A DNA stretch of 64,000 bases from CAVPDA01 sp963702495 (GTDB taxonomy: Bacteria > Pseudomonadota > Gammaproteobacteria > Burkholderiales > Rhodocyclaceae): the NCBI GenBank assembly GCA_963702495.1, contig CAVPDA010000011.1, positions 7,874 to 71,873 on the forward strand, written 5' to 3'. The notes below the pieces were generated by a model. That model was not told the DNA's origin and did no database searches. It saw only the letters and a program-made list of their open reading frames with translations. A program made the translations under genes and the position numbers. Shown here one piece after another: positions 9,860 to 19,230 of this stretch (the stretch's first letter is position 1; every line of letters starts with the position of its first letter).

Positions 9860-11718
9860 ACTTCCTGGAAGCGAGCCACGCGCCGCAGATCGATCTCGCC
9901 CAGGGCTTCGCCACCCACGTCGTGGAATGGGCACGTAGGCGCGGCGCCCCGGCGCCATCGCTGGCAGTGCTCGAGACGGCCGCGGCGCAGGCCAGCCTCG
10001 CCACCGCCGAGGGCCACGTCTGCGCCCTGCTCGGCGACATCGCCGCCGCTTTCCCCGAGCACTCCATCGACGAACTTCGCAGCAGCCTGCTCGCTTCGGG
10101 AATGGTCGGAACGCCGGACAGGAATGAAGTGCTGCCGCTGGTGCTCGACGCGGCGAATCGGCTCTATCTGCGGCGCTATTTCGACTACGAGCGGCGCCTC
10201 GCCGCCAGTCTCCTGCGCCGCGCGGCGGCAGACACCGGGCCGGTTGCAGTGCCCGCCCTGCGCGCCCGGCTCGATGCGTTGTTCGCTCCAAATGCCCCGC
10301 GCCTCGGCGACCGGCCCGACTGGCAGAAACTGGCGGCGGCGCTGGCCGCGCAACGCACGCTCACCGTCATCAGCGGCGCCCCCGGCACCGGCAAGACCAC
10401 CACCGTGGCAGCCGTGCTTGCCTGCCTGCTGGAACAGAATCCGGATGCGCGCATCGCCCTCGCCGCTCCCACCGGCAAGGCAGCCGCCCGCATGCTGGAG
10501 GCGCTGCGCGAGCGCGCGCAGCATCTCCCGCCGCAAATCCGGCAGCGCCTGCCGCAGGAGTCCTACACCATCCATCGCCTGCTCGGCGCGACGGCGAAAC
10601 CGGGCCGTTTCCGTCACCACGCGGCGAACCTCCTGCCCCTGGACGCGCTGGTGGTGGACGAAGCCTCCATGCTGGATCTTGCCCTGGCGGTGCATCTGGT
10701 GGAGGCGATGCCGGATCCGGCCCGACTGATCCTGCTCGGCGACAAGGACCAGCTGGCTGCGGTCGAAGCGGGCGCGGTGTTCGCCGAGCTTTCCGCGGAT
10801 CCGACCCTGTCGCCGCGCTGCGTGGCACGGCTGGCGCAGGCGACGGGCACCCCGGCCGAACGCATCCTGCCGCCGGCGCCGACGCAGCCCTCGCCGCTCG
10901 CCGACACGGTGGTGTGGCTCACGCAGAGCCACCGCTTCGCCGCCGATTCGGGCATCGGCCGCCTCGCCGCGGACATCAACGCCGGCGCGGCCGATCGGGC
11001 GCTGGAATGGATGGTCGCGGGTGCGGATGCGTCCGTATCGTGGATCGAGGATGGGGCGGCGGAGCCCGCGCCTTCCACCCGCCGGCGCATGATCGAAGGC
11101 TATGGCGCCTACCTCGACGCCCTGCGGCTCGGCGCCGGCGACAAGGCGGCGATCTTCGCCGCCTTCGATCGCTTCCGCGTGCTGTGCGCCGTGCGCGACA
11201 CCGGGCGCGGGGTCGATGCCCTCAACGCCCTCGTCAGCGACCATGTTCGAGCCGCGCTGGACCATCCGCTCGACCCCGGCGCCCCCTCGCCCTGGTATCC
11301 GGGCCGGCCGGTGATGATCCTGCGCAACGACTATGTGCTGGGGCTGTACAACGGCGATGTCGGCATCTGCCTGCCTGGTGAGGACGATGAGCTGATGGTC
11401 TGGTTTGCACAGGCGGCGTCCGGTTTCCGCTGCCTGGCGCCGCTGCGACTGCCCGAGCACGACACCGCCTACGCCAGCACGGTGCACAAGTCCCAGGGAT
11501 CGCAGTTCGGCTCCGTCCTGTTGCTGCTGCCGGAGCAGGCGGGCAAGGTGATGACGCGCGAACTGGTCTATACGGCCGTGACGCGCGCCGCGCAGGCCGT
11601 CACCCTCATCGGCGCGGCCGAAGTGTTTCGCGCGGCCTGCGCCCGCCCCACGCTGCGCCATGCCGGCCTGATCGACCGCATGCGGCAAGCTGGCGCGGAG
11701 CCGACGAGCGCAACGTGA
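9856..11718 (+). CDS. recD: RecD, 5'-3' helicase subunit of exodeoxyribonuclease V
   Basis: 620 residues and intact. The N-terminal 150 residues form the RecB-interaction region. Walker A is GAPGTGKTT at 174-182, the second nucleotide-site motif AAPTGKAAARML follows, and Walker B is LVVDEASML around 265-273. LLGDKDQLAAVEAG is motif III, LTQSHRF is motif IV, and YASTVHKSQGSQF plus VYTAVTRA are the C-terminal SF1B motifs. It begins inside the recB stop, so the two are translated together. In-frame CGA codons are read normally here (for example in the PLRLPEHD segment), which argues against special decoding of CGA in this organism. Confidence 0.95.
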   Translation: MNFLEASHAPQIDLAQGFATHVVEWARRRGAPAPSLAVLETAAAQASLATAEGHVCALLGDIAAAFPEHSIDELRSSLLASGMVGTPDRNEVLPLVLDAANRLYLRRYFDYERRLAASLLRRAAADTGPVAVPALRARLDALFAPNAPRLGDRPDWQKLAAALAAQRTLTVISGAPGTGKTTTVAAVLACLLEQNPDARIALAAPTGKAAARMLEALRERAQHLPPQIRQRLPQESYTIHRLLGATAKPGRFRHHAANLLPLDALVVDEASMLDLALAVHLVEAMPDPARLILLGDKDQLAAVEAGAVFAELSADPTLSPRCVARLAQATGTPAERILPPAPTQPSPLADTVVWLTQSHRFAADSGIGRLAADINAGAADRALEWMVAGADASVSWIEDGAAEPAPSTRRRMIEGYGAYLDALRLGAGDKAAIFAAFDRFRVLCAVRDTGRGVDALNALVSDHVRAALDHPLDPGAPSPWYPGRPVMILRNDYVLGLYNGDVGICLPGEDDELMVWFAQAASGFRCLAPLRLPEHDTAYASTVHKSQGSQFGSVLLLLPEQAGKVMTRELVYTAVTRAAQAVTLIGAAEVFRAACARPTLRHAGLIDRMRQAGAEPTSAT

Positions 11719-11809
11719 TGCGGTGGCGGGCGAGCCCGAGTGGCGTCCGTCCGCAGGCCACGCTCCTGCCTATGGCAGAATAGGAGCACCCCGCCGCGTC
11801 CTCTCGCCC

Positions 11810-12712
11810 ATGCCCGCATCCCTCGACGGTCTCCTGGTGGTGGCGATCGCCTCCCGCGCCCTGTTCGATTTCGAGCAGGAAAACCGGGTCTTCGACCCCG
11901 CCGACGATGGCCCCTATCGCGAACTCCAACTGTCGCGGCTGGACGTGCCGGCGCCGGGCGGCGTCGCCTATCCGCTGGTCAAGAAGTTGCTCGAATTCAA
12001 CACGCCGGACCAGCCGCGGGTCGAGGTGGTGATCCTGTCGCGCAACGACCCGGTGAGCGGACTGCGCATCTTCCGCTCCGCCGACGCCGCCCGACTGGCC
12101 CTCACGCGCGGCGTATTCACCCGGGGGCGTTCCCCCTATCGCTACCTCAAGCCGTTGCAGGCAGACCTGTTCCTTTCCGCCAACGAGGAGGACGTGAAGA
12201 GCGCGCTGGCATCCGGCTTCGCCGCCGCACGCGTCTATCCGGAGTCGGCGCGCGCCGCCGAGTCGCACCCCGGGGAAGTGCGCATCGCCTTCGACGGCGA
12301 CGCCGTGCTGTTCAGCGACGAGGCGGAGATCGTCTATCGCCGCGACGGGCTCAAGGCCTTCGAGAACCACGAGGCGGAGAAGGCGAGCCGGCCGCTCGAA
12401 CCGGGACCGTTCAAGTCTTTCCTGGAGGCGCTGCATCGGCTGCAGACCCTGGCCGGCCACGAAGTCGGGATGCGCATCCGCACGGCGCTCGTCACCGCCC
12501 GCAGCGCGCCGGCCCACGAACGGGCGATCAAGACGCTGATGAGCTGGAACATCGACGTGGACGAGGCGATGTTTCTCGGCGGCCTGGACAAGGGTGCCTT
12601 CCTGAAAGAATTCGAGCCGGACTTCTTCTTCGACGACCAGACCGGCCATTGTCAATCCGCCGCGACGGCCGGTCCGACCGGCCATGTGGCGAGCGGCATC
12701 GCCAACCACTGA
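11810..12712 (+). CDS. Cytosolic 5'-nucleotidase (PF06189 family)
   Basis: 300 residues. I chose the ATG at 11810 (MPASLDGLLVVAIASRALFD) because the upstream in-frame extension is low-complexity and lacks family features. The family hydrolyses nucleoside 5'-monophosphates. Recognisable blocks are VVAIASRALFDFEQEN, VVILSRNDPVSGLRIF, IAFDGDAVLFSDEAE (the acidic HAD-like metal site), ARSAPAHERAIKTLMSW and EPDFFFDDQTGHC near the end. The final GPTGHVASGIANH recurs as a remnant at about 20.1 kb. It follows recD at 91 bp and may share its transcript, though no functional link is implied. Confidence 0.88.
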   Translation: MPASLDGLLVVAIASRALFDFEQENRVFDPADDGPYRELQLSRLDVPAPGGVAYPLVKKLLEFNTPDQPRVEVVILSRNDPVSGLRIFRSADAARLALTRGVFTRGRSPYRYLKPLQADLFLSANEEDVKSALASGFAAARVYPESARAAESHPGEVRIAFDGDAVLFSDEAEIVYRRDGLKAFENHEAEKASRPLEPGPFKSFLEALHRLQTLAGHEVGMRIRTALVTARSAPAHERAIKTLMSWNIDVDEAMFLGGLDKGAFLKEFEPDFFFDDQTGHCQSAATAGPTGHVASGIANH

Positions 12713-12797
12713 CATCCGGGCGGACGAGCGCTACCCGTATTGCCGCATGGCGGCCCGCAGCGCTTCCTTCACCCGGTCGCGAAACCGCGCCGGCTCC
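12671..12797. repeat. Junction repeat, copy A (nucleotidase end plus WYL remnant)
   Basis: This 127-bp block matches 20094-20220 in direct orientation at roughly 80-85% by eye. Its left part is the real 3' end of the 5'-nucleotidase. Its right part, read on the minus strand, encodes RFRDRVKEALRAAM, the C-terminus of the WYL regulator whose full gene ends in copy B. No complete WYL gene lies here, so this is a truncated remnant. Confidence 0.8.
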
Positions 12798-13588
12798 TCT
12801 GGTAGGTTTACACAAGACCATGACAGGCATGACATACGCAGTAGTATACTGACGTCGGTTTTCCAGATAAGACCGGTCGGACCGAGGTGAACGTCGGGCC
12901 TACCTCCTGGCACAAGGCGGTTGCATTTGCGAGAGACTGCAACTTTAGGTTGGTCCACGGAACGTCTGGCGAGAGTCGGCGCGGCAAAAGGCAACGCGCG
13001 CGTTGGCGGTAGAGCGCTGGACCATTTGTTGTGCTTTATCAAGGAGCGCAGCGACCGCGAAGACGCGCTTGTGGAAGTGTTCGAAGGGTTCGAGCGCAAA
13101 GTTGACATTCTATCGATTCCGCACTCACCGCCATCGGCACTTCAATCACGCGCGGCTGCAAGGTGCAGAGCACCGGCTTCGGGGCGTCTTGGACGGCGAC
13201 GCGAAAGCCGCGCAAGGGCTTCAATCCGAAGTCCAGGGAACCAATCAAGATCCCGACCAACACAGCGGCGCCATTTTTACTACCGGCGGACGACCCAGAA
13301 CACTGCTCGACAAGAAGCAGGCAGGATGGCAGCACCGCGCAACGCGCTTCAATCAAGGGTGGGTTGGCGGCGTAGGACCAAGTTCTCGGATTCCAGCGAT
13401 CGCCGAGGTCTGTTTGCCAGCACGGCCAGCGCGACCCAATCGGCGAGCAAGCGCCGGACGATCCGAACACAGGCGATCACGTCCAGATCATGCCAAAGCA
13501 ATGCGCGTCGTGATCAATTCGATCGCACCAGATCGAACAATTGCGCAGCCCAGACCGCACCACCGAGGCTGCAGCGCGGCTTGTTTCG
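12798..13588. other. Gene-poor stretch beyond the junction repeat
   Basis: Nearly 800 bp with long open frames on both strands but no family features or ribosome sites. The only recognisable content is a transposase fragment at 13353-13505. Similarity to the second junction copy stops at 12797, so this is one edge of the 7.3-kb segment lying between the two copies. Confidence 0.5.
13353..13505 (-). pseudogene. N-terminal remnant of an integrase-core transposase
   Basis: The minus strand encodes RLLADWVALAVLANRPRRSL followed by ESENLVLRRQ, then a stop. This resembles the N-terminus of DDE integrase-type transposases, which typically read RSLxAENLxLRRQLA. The catalytic DDE domain is absent, and there is no start with a ribosome site. 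I regard it as a decayed fragment; its terminal repeats are not recognisable. Confidence 0.45.
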
Positions 13589-16063
13589 TCATGATGGCGC
13601 TGCGTTCGGGTCCTCGCCCTGCCAGTGTTTCGCCTGCGGCCGCGCCGGACTCAGTTCCGGGTGCAGCGCCGCCTTCGTCAGGAACCGGGAACTGATCCGC
13701 GGGTAAGCAACAGGAAAAGCGAGGCCGGCAGCTGGTACAGGCTCAGGCTCAGGCCCGGGCCCGGGCCCGGGCCGGCCAAGTCTGAAGTAGAGCGCCGATG
13801 CGAGCAGGATGCTGCTGGCGCCCAGAGCCCAGATACTCCACGGCCAGGAAGCTGCGTCCGCGGTTGTGAATGACCAGGAAATGTTGGCCACCAGGGCGTT
13901 GCCCGCCAAGTCCTTGACCCGCGGATTCGTGGCTCCACCTTTGACTGTGGCAGTGTAGGTTACCCCGGGAACCAGCGGGGCACTCGATGTGAGCGTTGCG
14001 GTGCGTGACAGCGCGCTGTAGGCGAGCGTGGCGGGCACCACGGCGTTCGAGGCATCGCGCAATTCGAACGTGGTGGAGTTGATCGTTGCCGGATCTACTG
14101 CCTCGTTGAAAGTCGCCATGACACTCGTGGTAACGCCAATCCCGGTCACCCCGTTGTGCGGAACGCTTGCGGCCTGCGTCGGCGGCGTGGTGTCGGCTGC
14201 GTAGGTGGCGACGTATGCGCCCGCGACCGCCAGGAAAGTACCGTACTCGATGCCCTTCGCGGCTCCGATAGCGAAAGGGACTGGCGCTCCACCTCTCGTA
14301 ATCGAACGAAGAACACCGCCGGATACGTGAAGGGGCACCATGGCCTGAAGCCCAATCGCGCCGCGACCCGGTACGACCGTGAAGCGCAAGGCACCGCCGC
14401 CCCACTCTATGGAAGAAAACGATGAGCTATTTCGACCATCGAGCCAAGTCAGCATCTGACGACTGGAGACTACGGGAACGCCGCGCGAGAGCGCCGACGC
14501 GACGACGGCGTCAGAAACTGCCGAGGGATTGACGTCGGTGTGGGCGTTGACCGTGTAGGCACCGTAGTGCTCCTCCGGCCCCAATGCCCGGGTCAGAAGC
14601 GTGTCGATCGTAAATGGGAATCTCTGACCAGACTCGTCCGTCATCTGGGTCACAGCCTGATAGACGTCGATCATCGTTCCATCGAGGTCTGCGAAACGCA
14701 TGGGCATGGCCGAGCCAGTCATGTGCCCCGGCGTATCATTGACCCAGCCCGGCGGCCAATAATAATAGCTGGTATCCAGGCGCATTCCGTGTTTCAACTG
14801 TACCTTCGCCCCCGTCGCCCAATCACTCCACGCTATGCAATGGTGCCTCTGCGTTGTTGGAGCGGGGATGCCCGGGAAAGCGGCCGTCCAGGCTGCAATC
14901 TGTTGAACATAAGAGGCCTCGAGTGAAGCGGGGGTGAAGTCAGCACAACCAGTATTGATATGCAAGCCGACCTCGAATCCGGCTGCATTGAATGTGGCGG
15001 CCTGGGCATCCGTTAGCGGTGTGTTGGGGAACATGTAAGATGTTCCACGTACGCATTCCCAATTCGCAACGCTACAACCTGCGGGACTACTGGCGATGAA
15101 TTGGCCGAATCGACCCGCGGTGCCCCCTCTCGCATGATCGTCACCCGTCATGATTACGACGGCCTTCTTGCCGTTGGGGAAATACCAGAAGCGCGGTAGC
15201 GGCTTCTTGCCAAGATTCATGTTCAAGATGAGATTCGCGAGCAAGCGCTGTTGCTCGTCCGCCTGAGGAATCGTCACCTTGTTCCGGTCTGCCCAATTGG
15301 GCTGAGGATCGCCGACCGCAGGGCCATAAAACTTGTCGTCAGGACGTATCGGCGTAAACCCGTCACGCTCCTCGGCGGCCCAGGCAGGATTGCCTTGGCG
15401 CGTATAGACGACAGAGCTCGCCAAGTCGTACGCAAATGCTGCTGCCTGGCCTGCGCTTGGCCCGACGCTGCGCAGCGTAACCGCGGGGTGTGGCGTTGCG
15501 CTGGCTGCAGTCAGGTAAAGTGTGGCAAGACTCGATGCGCCGCTCAGCGTGTAGAGGTCGGCCCTGCCATGGAACTGGACCGTTTGATTGACGATCCCGT
15601 TGCCGATTCTTGTCGATGCATCGACGAGCAGGTACCCGTCTGCGAGCGTCGATCCGGTCGGCGTAAGGCCTAGAAGATTTGCAAGCTTCGGATCGGGCGC
15701 CATCGCGATCAGGTTACCACCGCCAGTAACCCAGTCCGACAGGAGGGCGACCTGTTCCTCGGTGAGCGGCATCTTGGCCAGAATCACCGCGTCAAAGGCT
15801 GAGAGGGTCGTAGCCGACACCGTGGAAATGTCGGAAACGCTGAACGCATTGAGGCCTTCGTTGCGCAATATTTCTGCGTAATATGTCCCGAACGTAGAAG
15901 ACGGGGAAGTAACGACGAGGATCGGCCCGCCGGGTCCCTGATTGGGGTCGGGCGCAGCCAAGGCCGCGGGCCCCAAGCCAATGGTCCCAACGAGTATGCT
16001 CACGCAGGCAACAAGTATCCCCGCCCCGAAAGATCGCTTCCGAAGATCAAACCTGAATAACAT
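13589..16063 (-). CDS. Secreted deacetylase-like protein with Big_5 domain and C-terminal membrane helix
   Basis: 824 residues from the ATG at 16063, preferred over an in-frame ATG 14 codons upstream because GGAG precedes it and the signal peptide (KRSFGAGILVACVSILVG to AALAAP) follows at once. About 40-280: a ThuA/glutamine-amidotransferase-like fold (ILVVTSPSSTFGTYYAEILR, WVTGGGNLIAM). About 300-560: a NodB-like region with VVIMTGDDHARGG, EVGLHINTGC and the late YTVNAHTD. About 630-740: an SbsA/Big_5 Ig-like domain (TPPTQAASVPHNGVTGIG, ATFNEAVDPATINSTTFEL). A helix WSIWALGASSILLASALYF is followed by about 55 Pro/Gly/Glu-rich residues. The enzymatic activity is not proven by sequence. Confidence 0.7.
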   Translation of the reverse strand: MLFRFDLRKRSFGAGILVACVSILVGTIGLGPAALAAPDPNQGPGGPILVVTSPSSTFGTYYAEILRNEGLNAFSVSDISTVSATTLSAFDAVILAKMPLTEEQVALLSDWVTGGGNLIAMAPDPKLANLLGLTPTGSTLADGYLLVDASTRIGNGIVNQTVQFHGRADLYTLSGASSLATLYLTAASATPHPAVTLRSVGPSAGQAAAFAYDLASSVVYTRQGNPAWAAEERDGFTPIRPDDKFYGPAVGDPQPNWADRNKVTIPQADEQQRLLANLILNMNLGKKPLPRFWYFPNGKKAVVIMTGDDHARGGTAGRFGQFIASSPAGCSVANWECVRGTSYMFPNTPLTDAQAATFNAAGFEVGLHINTGCADFTPASLEASYVQQIAAWTAAFPGIPAPTTQRHHCIAWSDWATGAKVQLKHGMRLDTSYYYWPPGWVNDTPGHMTGSAMPMRFADLDGTMIDVYQAVTQMTDESGQRFPFTIDTLLTRALGPEEHYGAYTVNAHTDVNPSAVSDAVVASALSRGVPVVSSRQMLTWLDGRNSSSFSSIEWGGGALRFTVVPGRGAIGLQAMVPLHVSGGVLRSITRGGAPVPFAIGAAKGIEYGTFLAVAGAYVATYAADTTPPTQAASVPHNGVTGIGVTTSVMATFNEAVDPATINSTTFELRDASNAVVPATLAYSALSRTATLTSSAPLVPGVTYTATVKGGATNPRVKDLAGNALVANISWSFTTADAASWPWSIWALGASSILLASALYFRLGRPGPGPGPEPEPVPAAGLAFPVAYPRISSRFLTKAALHPELSPARPQAKHWQGEDPNAAPS

Positions 16064-16430
16064 TCCCTTTTTTTCTCCATTTGGCAACCATTGAGAATCA
16101 GGCACCTTCGATTGTCATGTGCTTAGGCTTCTCGTCGATTTTCTACGACAGAGGCGCGTGTTCCCGAGGAATCACCCAATGCATGGCCGGATCCTCGTTG
16201 GTTGTCTGCCGAATGCGAACAATCGCTGCCACCGACAGCCCCCTTATCCATGGGCCGACCCAACCCTGACTGTGCCGGTACGCCAGGCCCGGCGTCGCCC
16301 CCCACCAGCGTTAATGGTCTTGCCGGTGCGCATTCCCCCTGCAGGCAAGTGGACGCTGCGCCGGATCCCCTGCCCGGTCTGTTCGATTGCGCACACTACG
16401 GCGCGATCCCGAATGTCGGGCGATCAGCGA
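16064..16430. other. Gap between sugar transferase end and secreted-protein start
   Basis: About 370 bp. It should carry the promoter of the 838-codon secreted-protein frame. A GG-N10-GC pair on the minus strand near 16180-16195 is a poor sigma-54 match. No gene seen. Confidence 0.45.
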
Positions 16431-16445
16431 GGCCCCGCGGGGGCC
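16431..16445 (-). terminator. GC-rich hairpin just after the sugar transferase stop
   Basis: GGCCCC-gcg-GGGGCC sits one base beyond the minus-strand stop at 16447. There is no T tract, so termination is a guess based on position. Confidence 0.35.
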
Positions 16446-16446
16446 C

Positions 16447-17830
16447 TCAGCGAGCCCCAGCGCCCCCGAGCACCACGGCCACGGTTTCGAACAGGATGAC
16501 GGTATCGAGGAACAGGGTATGGTTCTTCACGTAGTAGAGGTCGTACTGCAGCTTCTGCGCCGCATCCTGCACCGACGCGCCGTAGCGGTAGCGCACCTGG
16601 GCCCAGCCGGTGATTCCCGGCTTGAGGCTGTGGCGCGCCGCGTAGAAGGGGATTTCGCGCGTGAGTTGCGCCACGAAGTGGGGCCGCTCCGGCCGCGGAC
16701 CGACCAGGCTCATGTCGCCGGCGAGCACGTTCCAGAGCTGCGGCAGCTCATCGATGCGCAGCCGGCGCAGGGCGCGGCCCACGTGCGTCACCCGCGCGTC
16801 GTCGCGGGCGGCCCAGCGCGGCGTACCGTCGCTGCTCGGCGTCGCTGCGCATGCTGCGCAGCTTGAGCACGCGGAACAGCCGCCCGCCCTGGCCCACGCG
16901 CTGCTGGCGGTAGAAGATCGGCAAGCCGCTTTCCAGCACGATCAGGAGTGCGCTCAGCAGCATCAGAGGCCAGCACAGCCCCAGCAACAGCACCGCGGCG
17001 ACAATATCGAACAGGCGCTTGACCACCGTGCGCAGCGGGCCCTTGCGGAAACCCTCGCCGAAGATCAGCCAACTGGCGCGCAGCGAATCCAGGCGCACCT
17101 GCCCCAGCGCGCGCTCGAAGTAGCTCGACAGGTCCAGCACGCGCACGCCGGCCAGCTTGCAGTCGAGCAGCTCACGCAGCGGCACGGCACCGCGGCGCCG
17201 CTCGCGCACCGCGACGATGATCTCGTCCACCTCGAGCCGGCGTGCCGCCTCCGCCAGCGAGGGGCCGGGCGCGAGGACGCGCTCGCGGGCAACGTGCATC
17301 GCCTCGTCCGAGCGCACGGGGTAGAAGCCCACGACGTGCACGTCCGGACCCGATCGCCGCAGCGATTGTTCGACCACCGCCGCCTGTGCACCGGTGCCCA
17401 GCACCAGGACGCGGCGCGCCAGCAGCGGGGCGAAGCCGCCGTGCACGGCATAGCCGCGCAGCGCCACCAGGACGCCCAGGGCGAGCAGCACCGCCAGTTC
17501 CGTTTCCTCGCGCCACGCCGCGGGACCCGGAACCAGGCCGGACACGCCATAGGCCATCGGCGCCGCGAGCAGGAAGGAGAAGACGACCCGGACCGAGGTC
17601 CGGACCACGGATCGATCGGGATCGCGCCGGTACAGGCCGAGCAAGGCATTCACCGCCATCATCGCCAGCACGAACAGCAGCGCATAGGGCAGCGCCGCCA
17701 TGACGCCGTGCGGCTCGCCGCGGCCGAGCCAGGCAAGGCCCAGGATCGCGCACAGGCCGAGCACAACCAGGTCGAACACCATCTGGAACAGGGTATTCGA
17801 AGGGAACCAATGACTGAATACGCGAACCAT
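16447..17830 (-). CDS. Undecaprenyl-phosphate sugar-phosphate transferase, TIGR03013 type, copy 1 (frame break)
   Basis: Starts MVRVFSHWFPSNT at 17830. Four or five N-terminal membrane helices are followed by a CoA-binding-like domain (RRVLVLGTGAQAAVVEQSL). The bacterial sugar-transferase domain comes next: KRLFDIVAAVLLL, FYRQQRVGQGGRLFRVLKLR, LRIDELPQLWNVL and GDMSLVGPRPERPHFV. This enzyme loads the first sugar phosphate on undecaprenyl phosphate for exopolysaccharide made with the XrtA/PEP-CTERM system. A +1 shift at about 16830 (a CGA on the coding strand) splits the frame inside the catalytic domain. On either side the sequence matches copy 2 at 25.2-26.6 kb, which is intact. Confidence 0.88.
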
Positions 17831-18283
17831 GGCTACTATGCGCGGAGACTCGCCAGCGGGGCCGGAATCGCGAGCGCCGAGGGGGGCGGCTGCCGGGATT
17901 GCGGCGCGCGCCGGGAAGCCCAGAAGTCCACGTCCAGGGTTCCGCGATGGGTGATCGTCCCCCGCAACCAGAGGGCATGAGGCTTGAGCAATTTTGACGG
18001 ATCCTGGAAATAGCAAAGTACGCCTCGCTGATTTGTGGCCAGCACGGGAAGTCCCAGGTGACGGTTCGATTGCAGCACCAACCCATCCGCTGGCGCGGCG
18101 TGCCGTACCCGCACCCACTTCCCGCCGAGCGCCAAAGTGGCAAGTTGCGCAGGCAATTTGCGCCGAATTCCCGGCTGCGTCTGTGCGCTCCCGAACAGGG
18201 TGGGATTGGCTACAATAATCCGCCGATGGCGTTCCGTATCCGGATGAGTTCGTACGACCCTGACTGACGCTTGGGAGACACTC
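17831..18283. other. Divergent gap between sugar transferase copy 1 and the first Crp regulator
   Basis: About 450 bp, presumably holding two opposed promoters. GGGAGA precedes the Crp ATG. No gene, repeat or structured RNA recognised. Confidence 0.45.
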
Positions 18284-19003
18284 ATGCCTGACCCGCACAA
18301 CCCCCGCCAGAACCACCTTCTCGCCGCCCTGCCGGCGCAGGATCGCGAGCGCCTGTTGCCGTATCTGGAACGGGTGACTATGCCGCTCGGTCACGTGCTC
18401 TACGAGTCCGGCAGCGAGTTGCGTCACGTCTATTTCCCCACCACCTCGATCGTGTCCCTGCTCTACGTCATGATCGATGGCGCCTCGGCCGAGATCGCCG
18501 TGGTGGGCAACGACGGCATCCTCGGTGTGGCCCTGTTCATGGGCGGCGAAACCATGCCCAACCGGGCGGTGGTGCAAAGCGCCGGCCACGCCTACCGCTT
18601 GCAGGGGGCGCTGCTGAAGCAGGAATTCAATCGCTCCGGTGAGCTGCAGCATCTGTTGCTGCGCTACACCCAGGCGCTGCTGACCCAGATGGCGCAGACG
18701 GCGGTGTGCAACCGCTATCATTCCCTGGACCAGCAGTTCTGCCGCTGGCTGCTGCTCTCCCTCGACCGCCTGCCCGCCGACGAGCTGGTGATGACGCAGG
18801 AGCTGATCGCCAACATGCTCGGCGTGCGCCGCGAGGGCGTCACGGAGGCCGCCGGCAACGTGCAGCGGGCCGGTCTGATCGAGTACCAGCGTGGCCGCAT
18901 CACCGTGCTCGACCGGGCGGGGCTGGAGGCGCGCACCTGCGAGTGCTACGCGGTGGTGAAGAAGGAATTCGATCGCCTGCTGCCGGGGGTCATCGTGCCG
19001 TAG
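18284..19003 (+). CDS. Crp/Fnr-family transcription regulator 1
   Basis: 239 residues, ATG with GGGAGA 7 nt upstream. An N-terminal cyclic-nucleotide-binding-like beta-roll (VLYESGSELRHVYFPTTSIV) is followed by a long dimer helix and a C-terminal winged helix (MTQELIANMLGVRREGVTEA, RITVLDRAGLEARTCECY). There is no Cys cluster as in FNR and no canonical cAMP-contact motif, so the ligand is unknown. The TxxxIANMLGVRREGVTEA helix is typical of the HTH_Crp_2 branch common in rhizobia and betaproteobacteria. It is followed 227 bp later by a paralogue. Confidence 0.88.
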   Translation: MPDPHNPRQNHLLAALPAQDRERLLPYLERVTMPLGHVLYESGSELRHVYFPTTSIVSLLYVMIDGASAEIAVVGNDGILGVALFMGGETMPNRAVVQSAGHAYRLQGALLKQEFNRSGELQHLLLRYTQALLTQMAQTAVCNRYHSLDQQFCRWLLLSLDRLPADELVMTQELIANMLGVRREGVTEAAGNVQRAGLIEYQRGRITVLDRAGLEARTCECYAVVKKEFDRLLPGVIVP

Positions 19004-19230
19004 TGCGGTTGGCCGGGCGCCGTCGCACTCCGTCCCATTGGGGCGTACCCCCGCGCCCGGCAAGCGTGTTCTGTGCGCCAGCGCCCGGATAAGAGCCCGG
19101 TTCCGCTCCAGGCTACGAAGCTTCCACCACGGGGAAGCCGTTCGCCCCTGAAGCGCATCCGAAATCGAAATTTCATCGCCACCTGTCCGTGTGCCGCTTG
19201 CCGCGTTTCGCCAAGACCAGGAGGGTCCGC

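Noticed and set aside
13003..13695. A 230-codon plus-strand open frame
   Set aside because: No ribosome site, low-complexity composition, and it overlaps the transposase remnant and the 3' end of the secreted-protein gene.
13589..13850. PEP-CTERM sorting signal on the large secreted protein
   Set aside because: There is a helix but no Pro-Glu-Pro before it and no short basic end; the tail is about 55 residues long.
16180..16195. Minus-strand sigma-54 candidate before the large secreted protein
   Set aside because: Only GG and GC agree; the -24 block reads AGGATC instead of TGGCAC.
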